A DNA stretch of 64,000 bases from Paractinoplanes deccanensis (GCF_016862115.1 NZ_BOMI01000128.1:1-64000); one strand, 5' to 3'. Positions 37,725 through 45,975 are shown, numbered from the stretch's first letter. Notes: generated by a model from the sequence alone, not told the origin. Program-made: numbers and translations.

Positions 37725-37764
37725 AAGTGTGAAGGATTATTTTCGAAGTATGTCTTTCACACTT
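37725..37764 (+). promoter_or_regulatory. inverted repeat over the exporter start, candidate operator
   Basis: AAGTGTGAA (37725-37733) and TTCACACTT (37756-37764) are perfect inverted arms 22 nt apart, enclosing an A/T-rich stretch and the exporter ATG at 37750. In RNA it would sequester the start codon, so DNA-binding and RNA-hairpin control are both possible. The spacing is far too wide for a Rex site despite the similar half-sites. Confidence 0.5.
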
Positions 37765-38976
37765 CAGGCCTCGCGCTGGTCCGATGTCTCTCTGGTCGTC
37801 GGCTCCCGGGCGCTGTCGGCCTGTGGGGACTTCCTCGCCGCGACCACGCTCGCCCTCGTCCTGCAGGAGTCCGGTCACGGTGGCGTGGCGGTGTCCGGCC
37901 TGATGCTCGCCGCGGGCCTGCCGCTGGTGCTGCTCGCCCCGATCAGCGGCCGCCTCGCCGACATGGCCGACAGCCGGACGATCCTGGCCGTCACGGCGTT
38001 CGCGCAGGCCCTCGTTTGCGCCGTGCTGGCCTTCACCACGCACCCGGCGCTGATCATCGCCCTGGTGGCGCTGCTCGCCTGCGGTCTCGCCTTCACCCAG
38101 CCGGTGCTGTCGGCGCTGCTGCCCGAGATGGTCCGCCGGGAGGACCTGGCCAAGGCGAGCGGCATCAGCCAGACCGCGGGGCAGGTCGGCGTCCTGATCG
38201 GCCCGGCGCTCGCCGGCATCCTGGTCGGGCAGACCGGGGCGCGGGTGCCGTTGCTGATCGACGCGGGCACCTATCTGGCGCTCGTCGTGGCCGCCTTCGC
38301 CGTGCGCACGCGGCGACGTCGCTCCCCCGCGGCCGGCGTTCCCGCGCCGCTCGTCCCGTGGCGCCTGCGCGACGACCGTACCCTCGCGGTGATGGTCGGT
38401 GTGCTCGCCGCCATCGTGCTGGGGATCAGCGCGATCAACGTCTTCGACGTCTTCTTCATCCGCGAGACCCTCGGCGCATCCACCACTTTGTACGGTTTCG
38501 TCGCCGCGTCCTGGACGGTCGGCATGCTCGCCGGGTCCGTCGTCTGCGGCCGGGTGCCGCCGCACCGCATCACGCCGATGGCGATGCTGGCCGTGACCAG
38601 CGGCAGCTGCGTTCCGCTCGTCGGGGCGGCCTTCGTCGGCGACGCTGTGTGGGTCGTGCCGCTCTGGATCGCCGGCGGCTTCTTCAACGGCGCGATCAAC
38701 GTCTTCGTGATGGTCTTCGTGGCCGGTCGCGCGCCGTCCGCCGCCCGGGGCCGGGCGTTCGCCGCCGTGAACGCGCCGATCCAGGGCGCCGGCATGATCG
38801 GCCTGGCCGTGGCGGGTCCGCTTGTCGGCCAGTTCGACCTGCGGGTGCTGGTCGCGTCCACCGGCGTCGCCGGTCTGCTCGCCGCGCTGGCCGCCTGGCC
38901 GATCGTGCGACGTGAACCACCATCGCCCCCTGCCGTGCGCGGTTCCCACCTGGTGAGAGATAGCGTCGGGGCATGA
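37750..38976 (+). CDS. MFS-family transporter (probable drug exporter)
   Basis: 408 residues with twelve predicted helices. The helix 2-3 loop GRLADMADSRT is the MFS motif A, and PVLSALLPEMVRREDLAKASG resembles enterobactin/drug exporters of the EntS/MdtG kind. I take ATG at 37750 (SFTLQASRWSDV); GTG at 37729 is possible, but lies in the inverted repeat and has no ribosome site. The ArsR-type gene upstream probably controls it. It overlaps mqnA by 4 nt, which may couple export to mqnA translation. Confidence 0.85.
   Translation: MSFTLQASRWSDVSLVVGSRALSACGDFLAATTLALVLQESGHGGVAVSGLMLAAGLPLVLLAPISGRLADMADSRTILAVTAFAQALVCAVLAFTTHPALIIALVALLACGLAFTQPVLSALLPEMVRREDLAKASGISQTAGQVGVLIGPALAGILVGQTGARVPLLIDAGTYLALVVAAFAVRTRRRRSPAAGVPAPLVPWRLRDDRTLAVMVGVLAAIVLGISAINVFDVFFIRETLGASTTLYGFVAASWTVGMLAGSVVCGRVPPHRITPMAMLAVTSGSCVPLVGAAFVGDAVWVVPLWIAGGFFNGAINVFVMVFVAGRAPSAARGRAFAAVNAPIQGAGMIGLAVAGPLVGQFDLRVLVASTGVAGLLAALAAWPIVRREPPSPPAVRGSHLVRDSVGA
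38961..38966 (+). promoter_or_regulatory. possible leaderless -10 box for mqnA
   Basis: TAGCGT lies 6 nt before the mqnA ATG, inside the end of the exporter gene. It matches TANNNT but is 1 nt short of the usual 7-nt spacing; coupling to the exporter is the alternative. Confidence 0.3.
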
Positions 38977-39824
38977 GCGACAGCGCCGGTCGGCCCCGGG
39001 TCGGGCACATCCAGTTCCTCAACTGCCTGCCGATCTACTGGGGCCTGATGCGATCCGGCGCCCTCCTCGACGTCGACCTGCGCAAGGACACCCCCGAGCG
39101 GCTCAGCGCCAGTCTGGTCGCCGGTGACCTCGACATCGGCCCGATCACCCTCGTCGAATACCTGCGCCACGCCGACGAGCTGGTGCTCCTGCCCAACCTG
39201 GCGGTGGGCAGCGACGGCCCGGTGCTCTCGGTCAACCTGATCTCCACCCGGCCGCTCGCCGAGCTCGACGGCCGGCCGGTCGCGCTCGGCTCCACCTCGC
39301 GCACCGGCGTGCTGCTGGCCCAGATGCTCCTCGCCGACCAGTACGGCGCCGAGCCGGAATACTTCCGCTGCCCGCCCGAGCTCACCCAGATGCTCATGGA
39401 GGCGGACGCCGGCGTGCTGATCGGCGACCCGGCCCTGCGCGCCATGTACGAGGGTCCCCGCCTCGGCCTGGAGGTCACCGACCTGGGCGAGGCGTGGCGG
39501 AAGTGGACCGGGCTGCCGATGGTCTTCGCCGTCTGGGCGGTTCGCAAGGACTTCGCCGCGGCCAACCCGGGCGTGGTCAAGGACGTGCACGAGGCGTTCC
39601 AGCGCTCCCGCGACCTGTGCCTGGGCGAGCTCGACGAGGTGGCCGCGGCCGCCGCCCGGTGGGAGCCGTTCGACGCCGAGACGCTCGCGCACTATTTCCG
39701 GGTTCTCGACTTCTCGCTCGGCGAGCGCCAGATCGCCGGTATGCGGGAGTTTGCCCGCCGAGCTGCCGCTCGGGGCGAGGTTCCGCCCCTTCCGGCCGAA
39801 GGACCGGTATTCGCCGAAGTTTGA
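38973..39824 (+). CDS. mqnA: chorismate dehydratase MqnA
   Basis: 283 residues, periplasmic-binding-protein-like fold. VGHIQFLNCLPIYWGL opens it; DIGPITLVEYLRH and LGSTSRTGVLLAQMLL are typical, as is the WRKWTGLPMVFAVW segment. It removes water from chorismate to give 3-(1-carboxyvinyloxy)benzoate, the first step of the futalosine pathway (SCO4506 type). ATG overlaps the exporter stop (ATGA). Confidence 0.96.
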   Translation: MSDSAGRPRVGHIQFLNCLPIYWGLMRSGALLDVDLRKDTPERLSASLVAGDLDIGPITLVEYLRHADELVLLPNLAVGSDGPVLSVNLISTRPLAELDGRPVALGSTSRTGVLLAQMLLADQYGAEPEYFRCPPELTQMLMEADAGVLIGDPALRAMYEGPRLGLEVTDLGEAWRKWTGLPMVFAVWAVRKDFAAANPGVVKDVHEAFQRSRDLCLGELDEVAAAAARWEPFDAETLAHYFRVLDFSLGERQIAGMREFARRAAARGEVPPLPAEGPVFAEV

Positions 39825-39850
39825 TCTCCAGCAAGTGAGGGCTCTAGTCT
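39821..39850 (+). promoter_or_regulatory. promoter of the surface protein
   Basis: TTGATC (39821-39826) and TAGTCT (39845-39850) are 18 nt apart, giving a leader of about 50 nt before the surface-protein ATG. The -35 box overlaps the mqnA stop. Confidence 0.5.
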
Positions 39851-39907
39851 GCCGTGACTCTCAGCTGACTGACGGAAAATCCAGCTGATTCCCAGGAACG
39901 GTGACCC

Positions 39908-41392
39908 ATGAGCCTCCGCTCGTTAGCGATTCCCGCTGCCCTCGCGGCCGTGGCCCTCGGCGGTCTCGCCGCGCCGGCCCAGGCCGCCCCGGCCGAGACC
40001 GAGCCGCTCGTCGGCGTCTACCTTCCCGAGCAGATCGCGGTGATCCAGGGCAAGTCCAAGACGGTCCGCGCCGAGATCCAGAACTACAGCTCGGTGACCG
40101 CGAAGGGCGTCGTGCTCGAGTTCAAGGGCGTCGACCCCAGCCTCGGTCTCACGCTCCCGGCCGGCTGCGAGGCGACCAGCTGCAAGCTGGGCGACCTGGC
40201 CGGTGGCCAGAAGCGCACGATCGCCGTCACGCTGAAGCCGACCGGCGACAAGATCGTCTCGTCCTTCACGGCGAACGTCGGCGCGTTCGAGACCGAGACC
40301 ACCGTCGTGCGCTCGGCCGGCGGCGTCGACCTGGAGGTCGACCCGATCGGCGACCTGAAGATCGCGCGCGGTCAGTCCGCGAACGTGCCGGTCGTCGTGC
40401 GGAACACCGGCAGCGAGACGCTCGACCAGATCGGCCTGGTCATGCTCGCCGAGCCGGGTCTCGAGCCGCTCACCGACTACTCCAACTGCGTCACCGAGCT
40501 CGACGACGAGGAGCTCGGCGGCGTCATCTGCTTCTTCAAGCAGGAGTTCGCCCCCGGCGCGACGTTCACGCTGCCGGCCGGCTCCCCGATGAAGATCAAG
40601 GTGCGGGCGGACGCGGGCGGCCCCTACAAGTACCAGGGCGCGGTGGCGGCCATCGGCGTGAAGGACGGCGCCGCGGACGCGCTCGCCGCGAAGCCCGGGC
40701 CGAAGCTGACGCTCGAGGCCAAGCGCACCGCCGGCGAGGTCGACGTGCCGGACGACGAGGACGTCCCGGAGGACATCAACTCCGACGACAACATCGCCCT
40801 CTTCGGCGTCAGCCTCGGCAAGTCCGTGGCGGACAGCACCGCGATCGGCGGCACCTTCGCCGGCGCGGTCGGCGACACCAAGACCGTCAAGGTCGGCGTA
40901 CGCAACCTCGGCCCGACCAGCGTCGTCCCGCTCACCGACGACTGGTTCCCGGCCGTGCTGGTCAGCGTGCCGGCCGGTGTCAAGCTGACCAAGGTCGACG
41001 AGTTCTGCCTGCCGGCCGGCGCCGACGAGTTCTCCAAGGAGTTCGGCACGGTCAGCGGCCTCGACTACATCTGCCTGCCCGAGTCCGGCATGGGCAAGGG
41101 CCAGCAGAACCTGTTCACCTTCACCGGCGTCATCACCGGCACGTCCTCGGCCGCCGGCTCGGTCACCGTCGACGGCGGCCCGCAGGACAACAACGCCAAG
41201 AACGACAAGGCTGCTCTCGCCCTGAAGGTCACCGGCACCGGCGGCCAGGGCGGCGGCGAGGGCGACGGCGAGGGCCTCCCGGTCACCGGCGCCCCCACCG
41301 GCTGGGTCGCGCTCGGCGGCGCCCTCCTGCTCCTCGCGGGTGCCGCGGCGGCCTACACCTTCCGCCGCAAGCGGATCATCACGACGCTCTGA
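39908..41392 (+). CDS. secreted LPVTG surface protein with COG1361-like repeats
   Basis: 494 residues. A signal peptide ends AQAAPA (~residue 27). The body has beta-sandwich segments of the conserved-ectodomain kind (ARGQSANVPVVVRNTGSETL and KTVKVGVRNLGPTSVVP), with paired cysteines in each. A Gly-rich spacer leads to LPVTG (457-461), a membrane helix (GWVALGGALLLLAGAAAAYTF) and RRKR, a sortase cell-wall sorting signal. No sortase gene lies in the window. Codon 6 is TTA. Probably a wall-anchored protein of aerial or vegetative hyphae; role unknown. A strong terminator follows. Confidence 0.88.
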   Translation: MSLRSLAIPAALAAVALGGLAAPAQAAPAETEPLVGVYLPEQIAVIQGKSKTVRAEIQNYSSVTAKGVVLEFKGVDPSLGLTLPAGCEATSCKLGDLAGGQKRTIAVTLKPTGDKIVSSFTANVGAFETETTVVRSAGGVDLEVDPIGDLKIARGQSANVPVVVRNTGSETLDQIGLVMLAEPGLEPLTDYSNCVTELDDEELGGVICFFKQEFAPGATFTLPAGSPMKIKVRADAGGPYKYQGAVAAIGVKDGAADALAAKPGPKLTLEAKRTAGEVDVPDDEDVPEDINSDDNIALFGVSLGKSVADSTAIGGTFAGAVGDTKTVKVGVRNLGPTSVVPLTDDWFPAVLVSVPAGVKLTKVDEFCLPAGADEFSKEFGTVSGLDYICLPESGMGKGQQNLFTFTGVITGTSSAAGSVTVDGGPQDNNAKNDKAALALKVTGTGGQGGGEGDGEGLPVTGAPTGWVALGGALLLLAGAAAAYTFRRKRIITTL

Positions 41393-41404
41393 CGAAGCGG
41401 CGAA

Positions 41405-41437
41405 AAGACCGCCCCGGCCGCGTGCCGGGGCGGTCTT
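41405..41437 (+). terminator. intrinsic terminator after the surface protein
   Basis: AAGACCGCCCCGGC and GCCGGGGCGGTCTT make a perfect 14-bp stem with a 5-nt loop, 13 nt after the stop codon, followed by the T-rich TCGCTTTCGTT. Confidence 0.9.
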
Positions 41438-41451
41438 CGCTTTCGTTGGCT

Positions 41452-41457
41452 AGAGTC
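41452..41457 (+). promoter_or_regulatory. leaderless -10 box for the small ORF
   Basis: TAGAGT ends exactly 7 nt before the ATG at 41465, the leaderless spacing. It lies 15 nt after the terminator stem and would also serve the thioesterase gene. Confidence 0.5.
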
Positions 41458-41464
41458 CCCGATC

Positions 41465-41596
41465 ATGGACTTCGATGAGCACGAACGGGCCCGCTGGTCC
41501 GGCCGTGCCAAGGCGTACGCCGGAAGCTCGCCCGGCTGTGCGCCCGGAGCAGGGGAGAGGGCATGGGGCACCAGTTCGACGCCGACACTGTGGTGA
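41465..41596 (+). pseudogene. 43-codon ORF resembling a decayed methyltransferase N-terminus
   Basis: The frame begins MDFDEHERARWSGRAKAYAG, the usual opening of a class of actinobacterial SAM-dependent methyltransferases (E-x-x-R-W-x-G-R-A-x-A-Y). After that the homologous reading continues one frame over (KLARLCA), so a single-base shift and a large deletion are likely. The ATG is exactly 7 nt from TAGAGT, a leaderless start, so the fragment is probably still translated, ending inside the thioesterase gene, whose start it overlaps by 34 nt. It may now act as a leader peptide. Similarity is from memory. Confidence 0.5.
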
Positions 41597-42357
41597 GCGA
41601 GTCCGGTGGGCGGTGGGCGGCGACGATCAGTCCCGAGTGGGCGATCGCGACCGGTGTGCCGAACGGCGGCTATCTGTTCGCGGTGGCGCTGGCGGCCGGG
41701 GCGCGGGCCGTGCCGGAGCAGCGACTCGTCACGGCGACCGGGCATTTCGTGCGGCCGGGGCAGGACGGGGCGGCCGATCTCGCCGTGGAGGTGGTCAAGC
41801 GGGGGCGGCTGACCAGCACGGTGTCGGTGGCGCTGCGCCAGGACGACAAGGAGCGGGTCCGGGTCGTCGCCACGTACGGCGATCCGGCTCTTCAGGAGGC
41901 GCCGGTGCGGCACCCGATCGCCGCTCCGGAGATTCCCGGGCCCGGCGAGTGTGTCTCCTCCGCCGGCGGGCTGGCGGGCAAGATGGGCGTCCGGGTCGCC
42001 GAGCGCGTCGACTACCGGATGTTGCCCGGCTCGCGCTGGATCGGTGGCGACGGCCCCGGCGAGGCGCGGATCGACGGCTGGATCCGGTTCGCCGACGGCC
42101 GTGAGCCCGATCTGGCGGCCCTGCCGTTCTTCGTCGACGCCTTCCCGCCCGCGCTGGGCGAGCTGGTCGGCCCGGTGACCGCGCCGACCCTCGAGCTCAC
42201 CGTGCACCTTCGCAAGGAGCCCGCCCCGGGCTGGCTCCAGGCCCGCCTCGAGGCCCGGCACATCGCGCCGGGCCTCGTGGAGGAGGACGCCTACCTGTGG
42301 GACAGCGCCGGTGAGCTGGTGGCGCTGTCCCGTCAGCTGGGCCTCTGGCGTCCCTAG
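41563..42357 (+). CDS. thioesterase-fold (acyl-CoA thioesterase-like) protein
   Basis: 264 residues, a double hot-dog protein. NGGYLFAVALAAGARAV (first hot-dog helix), TATGHFVRPGQ and LARQDD-like strands, then in the second half PFFVDAFPPALGEL and TVHLRKEPAPGWLQARLEARHIAPGLVEEDAYLWD, the typical thioesterase end. It may hydrolyse acyl-CoA or bind acyl chains. GGGGAGAGGG lies close upstream of the ATG. Translated from the same transcript as the small leaderless ORF. Its stop is the CTAG shared with the convergent GH64 gene. Confidence 0.85.
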   Translation: MGHQFDADTVVSESGGRWAATISPEWAIATGVPNGGYLFAVALAAGARAVPEQRLVTATGHFVRPGQDGAADLAVEVVKRGRLTSTVSVALRQDDKERVRVVATYGDPALQEAPVRHPIAAPEIPGPGECVSSAGGLAGKMGVRVAERVDYRMLPGSRWIGGDGPGEARIDGWIRFADGREPDLAALPFFVDAFPPALGELVGPVTAPTLELTVHLRKEPAPGWLQARLEARHIAPGLVEEDAYLWDSAGELVALSRQLGLWRP

Positions 42358-43946
42358 GAGGTCCGCCACTTCTGGTTGGCCGATCCCGCGCAGTCCCACA
42401 GCTGGAGCCGGGCGCCGTCGGCGGAGTTGAGGTCCTTGATGTCGACGCACCTGTTGGACTGCGGGTTGACCAGATCGCCGGCGGCCGAGAGCACGAACTG
42501 CTGCGCGCCGGTGCCGTTGCAGGTGTAGAGCTGCAGGGGCGTGCCGTTCGCCGTGCCGGCCGCGGTCACGTCCATGCACTTGTTGTTCTGGCTCTTCAGG
42601 GCGCCGCCCGTGAAGGTCCACTTCTGGGCGTTCGTCCCGTTGCAGGTCCACATCTGCAGCGGGACGCTGTCGGCGAAGTTGGAGCTGGGCACGTCGACGC
42701 ACTTGTTGTTCAGCGCGCTGATGAGCGGCACACCGCCGGTCGCCGGGGGAGGCGTGGTGCCGCCGCCGCTGAACGGGGTGAGGATGAGGCCGGCCGAGCG
42801 CGGGTCGCCGTCGTGCACCAGCGACTCGAAGGCGCCGACGTCGTCGAAGGCGAACGCGTACGCCTTGCCGTCGACCATGTTCGCGTGGATCACCTTGGCG
42901 TACACGTTCGTCGGGTTGTTGCGGTAGAAGTCGGCGGCGTTCGTGCTGGGCTGCGTGTCGATGGTGCCGAGCGTGCCGCGGTTGAGGGCCGCGCAGAGCG
43001 TACGGGAGATCGGTCCCACCACCTGGTCGTTGGGCGCCGGCAGATCACCGTCGCAGCCCCAGACGCTGGCCGACGACGGCCGGTTGAACGACGCGACCTG
43101 CGCGCCCGCCGAGTTCGTGAAGACCATCGTGTTGCCCGAGGTGCGGCCGAAGTACCGGGTGTTGGGCTGGTCGGCGAAGGGCACCACGGTCAGCGTCTTG
43201 GTGGTGTACGCGTTCCAGGCCGAGGCGATGTACGAGTCGAGGTACGTGCTGCTCAGCAGCCCCGCGCCGGCCGCCTTGCCGGGCGCGAGCACGCGCAGCA
43301 CGGTCCCGTCGGCCCGGGAGTAGACCGTGTTGGCCCACCCCGCGGTCCCGCGGATCGTGTTGATCACGTTGGTGCGGCCGTTCGCCACGAGATCGCCCGT
43401 GCGCTTCGTCGCGCCGGAGGCGCCGGTGACCGAGACGGCGTGCGGCACGGCGAACATGTCCACCTGTGAGCTGTTGAGCCACAGCCCGGCGTCGTTGTAG
43501 GTGAACTCGCTCCAGTCGAAGAGGATGTCCCGGTTGGCGTCGCCGCCGGCCCACGGCGCCGGCTGCACGAGCCCGTCCGGGGTCAGGAAGAACTTGAGCT
43601 TCGCGCCGAGCGAGAAGTAGACCCGCCCGGAGAATCCGCGCGGGAACTGGATGGTCGAGCTGCCGCCGTTGCCGGCGCCGGGAATGGACACGTCCGGTGC
43701 GGCCACCGGCGGGAGTGCCCCGCCGCTCCAGGCCGTGAAGGTGCCGGCCTGGTTGACGTAGCCGAGCCGGCCGGACGACAACTGCACACCGATGACGTAG
43801 AGGTAGACCGCGTCGCCACGACCGGTGTTGTTCGTGACGGTGACGGGCAGCAGGGCGGGGCCGATCGCCGACGCCGCGCGCGGCGAGATGACGACCGCGG
43901 CGGCCAGGACGGCCAGGAGGGCGGCAAGGGAGCGGAGCCTACGCAC
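42354..43946 (-). CDS. secreted GH64 beta-1,3-glucanase with ricin-B lectin domain
   Basis: 530 residues. A signal peptide ends ASA (~27). The GH64 domain (~30-400) opens PVTVTNNTGRGDAVYLYVIG; the catalytic pair is Glu147 in DWSEFTYND and Asp163 in SQVDMF, 16 apart as in the laminaripentaose-producing enzyme (Glu154/Asp170). A GGGTTPPP linker leads to a ricin-B/CBM13 trefoil (~405-530) with three NNKCVDV/NRCVDI and QKW motifs. It cuts fungal or algal beta-1,3-glucan to pentasaccharides. GTG start with AAGGAG 5 nt upstream. A palindromic operator lies upstream. Shares a CTAG stop with the thioesterase. Confidence 0.93.
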   Translation of the reverse strand: MRRLRSLAALLAVLAAAVVISPRAASAIGPALLPVTVTNNTGRGDAVYLYVIGVQLSSGRLGYVNQAGTFTAWSGGALPPVAAPDVSIPGAGNGGSSTIQFPRGFSGRVYFSLGAKLKFFLTPDGLVQPAPWAGGDANRDILFDWSEFTYNDAGLWLNSSQVDMFAVPHAVSVTGASGATKRTGDLVANGRTNVINTIRGTAGWANTVYSRADGTVLRVLAPGKAAGAGLLSSTYLDSYIASAWNAYTTKTLTVVPFADQPNTRYFGRTSGNTMVFTNSAGAQVASFNRPSSASVWGCDGDLPAPNDQVVGPISRTLCAALNRGTLGTIDTQPSTNAADFYRNNPTNVYAKVIHANMVDGKAYAFAFDDVGAFESLVHDGDPRSAGLILTPFSGGGTTPPPATGGVPLISALNNKCVDVPSSNFADSVPLQMWTCNGTNAQKWTFTGGALKSQNNKCMDVTAAGTANGTPLQLYTCNGTGAQQFVLSAAGDLVNPQSNRCVDIKDLNSADGARLQLWDCAGSANQKWRTS

Positions 43947-43981
43947 GGGGACTCCTTCCGTTCGGGGGAGGACGGATGGGG

Positions 43982-43993
43982 GAGAGCGCTCTC
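43982..43993 (-). promoter_or_regulatory. palindromic operator upstream of the glucanase
   Basis: GAGAGCGCTCTC is a perfect 12-bp palindrome 36 nt before the glucanase start. It resembles the GAGCGCTC core bound by LacI-family repressors of polysaccharide degradation such as CebR. A TTGACA -35 box on the same strand lies at 44028-44023, but I cannot fix a clear -10 box. Confidence 0.6.
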
Positions 43994-44081
43994 AGCCGAG
44001 CCTCGGATTTGTTAATAACGTGTGTCAATAGATGCACGGCGATATCGCCCCGTCCCGGGCGAACGACGGTACGAACGGGCA

Positions 44082-44087
44082 TAGGGT
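44082..44087 (+). promoter_or_regulatory. leaderless -10 box of the aldo/keto reductase gene
   Basis: TAGGGT ends exactly 7 nt before the ATG at 44095, with no ribosome site between, in the divergent spacer from the glucanase gene. Confidence 0.5.
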
Positions 44088-44094
44088 CGTGCTC

Positions 44095-45051
44095 ATGAGT
44101 GAGATGAGCTACCGCCGGCTGGGCACCTCGGGCCTGGTCGTCTCCGTCGTCGGCATCGGCTGCAACAACTTCGGCCGCAAGCTCGACGCCGACGGCACCC
44201 GCGAGGTCGTCGACGCCGCCTTCGACGCCGGGATCACGCTGTTCGACACCGCGGACATCTACGGCAGGCCGCACGGCGCCTCCGAGGAGTGCCTCGGCGC
44301 CGCGCTCAAGGGCCGCCGCGACGAGGTGGTGCTCGCGACCAAGTTCGGCATGACCATGGAGGGCCTGAACGGCAACGACTTCGGCGCCCGCGGATCGCGC
44401 CGCTACATCGTGCGCGCCGTCGAGGCCTCGCTGCGCCGGCTCGAGACCGACTACATCGACCTCTACCAGATGCACGAGCCCGACCCGCGGACCCCGATCG
44501 ACGAGACCCTCTCCGCCCTCGACGACCTGGTCCGCTCCGGCAAGGTGCGCTACCTCGGCAACTCCAACTTCGCCGGATACCAGATCGCGGACGCCGACTG
44601 GACCGCCCGCGCCGGCGGCCTCACCCCGTTCATCAGCGCGCAGAACCGGTACAGCCTCCTCCAGCGCGACGTCGAGACCGAGGTCGTGCCGGCCTGCGAG
44701 CACTACGGCCTCGGCCTGCTGCCGTTCTTCCCGCTCGACTCGGGCCTGCTCTCCGGCAAGTACCGGCGCGGCGAGACCCCGGCCGCCGGCACCCGGCTCT
44801 CCCTCGACCGCTACCAGCGCTTCCTCGACGGCGCCGACTGGGACAAGATCGAGGCGCTCGCCTCCTTCGGCGCGGAACGCGGCCACAGCCTGCTCGACGT
44901 CGCCATCGCCGGTCTCGCCTCCCGGCCCGCGGTCACGAGCGTCATCGCCGGCGCCACCAGCGCCGAGCAGGTGCAGGCAAACGCCGCGGCGGGTGCGTGG
45001 TCACTCTCCGCCGACGACGTCGCGGCCCTGGACGACCTTTTGGACCGATGA
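44095..45051 (+). CDS. aldo/keto reductase
   Basis: 318 residues, a TIM-barrel NADPH-dependent oxidoreductase. The catalytic tetrad is Asp/Tyr in FDTADIYG, Lys in ATKFGM and His in YQMHEPDP; the cofactor loop is IAGATSAEQVQANAAA. Resembles the YghZ/Tas subgroup. The ATG (SEMSYRRLGTSG) fits a leaderless transcript; ATG at 44104 is possible. Substrate unknown. Divergent from the glucanase; probably a single-gene unit. Confidence 0.92.
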   Translation: MSEMSYRRLGTSGLVVSVVGIGCNNFGRKLDADGTREVVDAAFDAGITLFDTADIYGRPHGASEECLGAALKGRRDEVVLATKFGMTMEGLNGNDFGARGSRRYIVRAVEASLRRLETDYIDLYQMHEPDPRTPIDETLSALDDLVRSGKVRYLGNSNFAGYQIADADWTARAGGLTPFISAQNRYSLLQRDVETEVVPACEHYGLGLLPFFPLDSGLLSGKYRRGETPAAGTRLSLDRYQRFLDGADWDKIEALASFGAERGHSLLDVAIAGLASRPAVTSVIAGATSAEQVQANAAAGAWSLSADDVAALDDLLDR

Positions 45052-45129
45052 CGTACGGGTTCTCGCGTCACCAACCACAGTGGACCACGACTCGCCGCAA
45101 GGGATCGGCTGGGTGCCGCCCGGGCCGGA

Positions 45130-45975
45130 TCACCCGGCCTCCGGCCCCGTGGTGGGTCCATCATGGAGATCCCGGTACGCGGGCCGCAACAGGTCCACGA
45201 GCGGGATGTGGCGCACCTTGACGGGCGGCGCGTCGAGCGCCCGCAGCAGCAGCTCCGGTGGCACGGTCACCCGGGACGGGCGCTCGCGCAGTCGCCCGAG
45301 GCTGATGCCGGGCGCGTAGAAGTCGGCGAGCCGAGCGTCCAAAGGGGACTCCTCGACCGCGAGCGGGTCGACGGCGGCAGCCGGCTCGGGGGTGCCGCGC
45401 AGCGCGTCGAGCAGCGCCTCACGAGCGCGTCCCCGCCACGCCAGCACCAGGAACGGGTCGTCGTCGAAGGCCTCGGCGAGCACGTAGAGCACCGCGGAGC
45501 CGTGCTTGCAGGGCACGCTCCAATCAGGACAGCTGCACCGGATGTCCAGCCGCTCGGGGAACAGCGGAGCGTCGTGGGCCGCGAACAGCTCGACGATCTC
45601 GTGCGGCATCTCGCCGGCGAGCAGGGCCGCGCGATACAGCGCCTGGCCGCCGAGCGCCTCCGTCAGCACGGTCCACTGTGCCTCGTCGAAGGCCGCGATC
45701 GCGATCGTCACCTCGTACGGCTGGGGCCGTGAGCCTTGCACCCGGGCCGTGACCCGCCCCGACGCGAGAGTGAAGTCCATGACCTGGCCCTTGCGCGCGT
45801 AGGCGCGGCCCCGCGCGAGGCGGCCGCCGTCGCAGACCTGCTCGAGCACGTCGACGAACCTGCGCGACCACCACTGCTCGCCGATCTTGCCGCGTTTGGC
45901 GCGCACGGCGATGCCACCGTCCACTTCGATCGGACGGCTCGTCTCGAAGAACCGGCCCTCGGGGTCGATCGGCAT
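45130..45975 (-). CDS. SWIM zinc-finger protein
   Basis: 281 residues. The SWIM motif is CSCPDW...CKHG (Cys ~145/147, Cys ~155 and His ~157), expected to bind zinc and contact DNA or protein. Flanking parts are Arg/Leu-rich helices. ATG with GTGAGGTGAC overlapping the stop of the upstream SNF2 gene, so it is translated right after it. SWIM and SNF2 genes are paired in many actinobacteria and archaea, so the two proteins probably act as one DNA-remodelling complex of unknown role. Confidence 0.9.
   Translation of the reverse strand: MPIDPEGRFFETSRPIEVDGGIAVRAKRGKIGEQWWSRRFVDVLEQVCDGGRLARGRAYARKGQVMDFTLASGRVTARVQGSRPQPYEVTIAIAAFDEAQWTVLTEALGGQALYRAALLAGEMPHEIVELFAAHDAPLFPERLDIRCSCPDWSVPCKHGSAVLYVLAEAFDDDPFLVLAWRGRAREALLDALRGTPEPAAAVDPLAVEESPLDARLADFYAPGISLGRLRERPSRVTVPPELLLRALDAPPVKVRHIPLVDLLRPAYRDLHDGPTTGPEAG

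Noticed and set aside
37725..37764. Second Rex operator
   Set aside because: Half-sites TGTGAA and TTCACA are present but 20+ nt apart, whereas Rex needs 3-4 nt.
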